Virus record (IMG/VR): IMGVR_UViG_3300042434_000607
Span: 1-38,272 of that record
DNA length: 38,272 bases
Source of the DNA: a virus
Reading direction: 5' to 3' (one strand)
Shown here: positions 38,211 to 38,272 of the stretch, piece by piece
How the letters are laid out: each line of letters starts with the position of its first letter
How positions within the stretch are numbered: position 1 is the first letter of the stretch
Notes under the pieces: model-generated
What the model was told of the DNA's origin: nothing
Database searches by the model: none
Seen by the model: the letters and a program-made list of their open reading frames with translations, nothing else
Made by a program: the position numbers and the translations under genes

Positions 38211-38272
38211 ACGACTACCCCACAAATTGCCGGGAAAAACGTCGTTTCAATTTGCGGCCGCGCGCTCCGAGG
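38211..38272. other. Right end, probable packaging (cos) region
   Basis: These 62 bases upstream of the small terminase hold no gene. Together with the first 26 bases of the window they form the gap between the HNH genes and terS on a circular map, where cos sites of HK97-like phages lie. No direct terminal repeat between the two window ends is seen. GCGGCCGC and a GC-rich end are present. Confidence 0.4.

Noticed and set aside
1-38272. Direct terminal repeat between window ends
   Set aside because: The first and last 60 bases share no visible repeat, so circular closure can only be inferred from gene order.

Overview
The window looks like a nearly complete or complete genome of a GC-rich, temperate, long-tailed (siphovirus-type) bacteriophage, not a host chromosome segment. 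Every recognisable gene is on the minus strand except a tyrosine integrase (13535-14509, plus), and no host housekeeping gene, tRNA or rRNA was seen. The host is unknown. A small exported Cys-Cys protein (9738-10052) and a short protein with a CGC motif (16720-17028) remind me of Planctomycetota gene sets, so a planctomycete host is a weak inference only.

Read in the direction of transcription (high to low coordinates), the right part is a canonical HK97-type virion module: small and large terminase, portal, prohead protease, a 56-residue zinc ribbon, major capsid protein, a capsid-adjacent glycosyltransferase, head-tail connectors, two tandem tail-tube paralogues, tail assembly chaperones with a clear -1 slippery heptamer, tape measure, distal tail protein and fibres. 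A three-gene fibre cassette (BppU-like protein, collagen-linker protein, fibre starting MAN-x-I-x-LRR or LKRR) occurs twice in the same order: a short copy inside the connector block (31.1-29.8 kb) and an enlarged copy at the tail tip (23.1-18.4 kb). In the enlarged copy the linker protein has grown to 1068 residues, with five Ig-like domains and a seven-repeat RCC1 propeller, and the fibre has gained a LamG-like domain. The late block ends with a group of small enzymes (metallopeptidase, metallophosphoesterase, MazG-like protein) at a strong hairpin that faces the integrase.

From about 13.3 kb downwards lies the early block: an excisionase-like protein and small early genes. Three leftward promoter candidates there contain a shared GTAACG-type motif, a likely operator. 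The block continues with a Sak4-like recombinase, an SSB-like protein ending in DDIPF, several HTH proteins, a free-standing LexA DNA-binding domain, a sliding clamp without any phage polymerase, RusA and two glycosyltransferases. The left end holds exported and membrane proteins that probably form the lysis module (including a papain-like peptidase and a DnaJ-type zinc-finger lipoprotein) and two HNH proteins.

On a circular map the HNH genes would sit directly upstream of the small terminase, the usual HNH-TerS-TerL order. The window boundary therefore falls where a cos end is expected. Most neighbouring genes overlap by 1-4 bases (ATGA, GTGA, TAATG), so several genes too short for ordinary ORF calling could be recovered from these junctions. 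No stretch longer than 300 bases lacks a gene.
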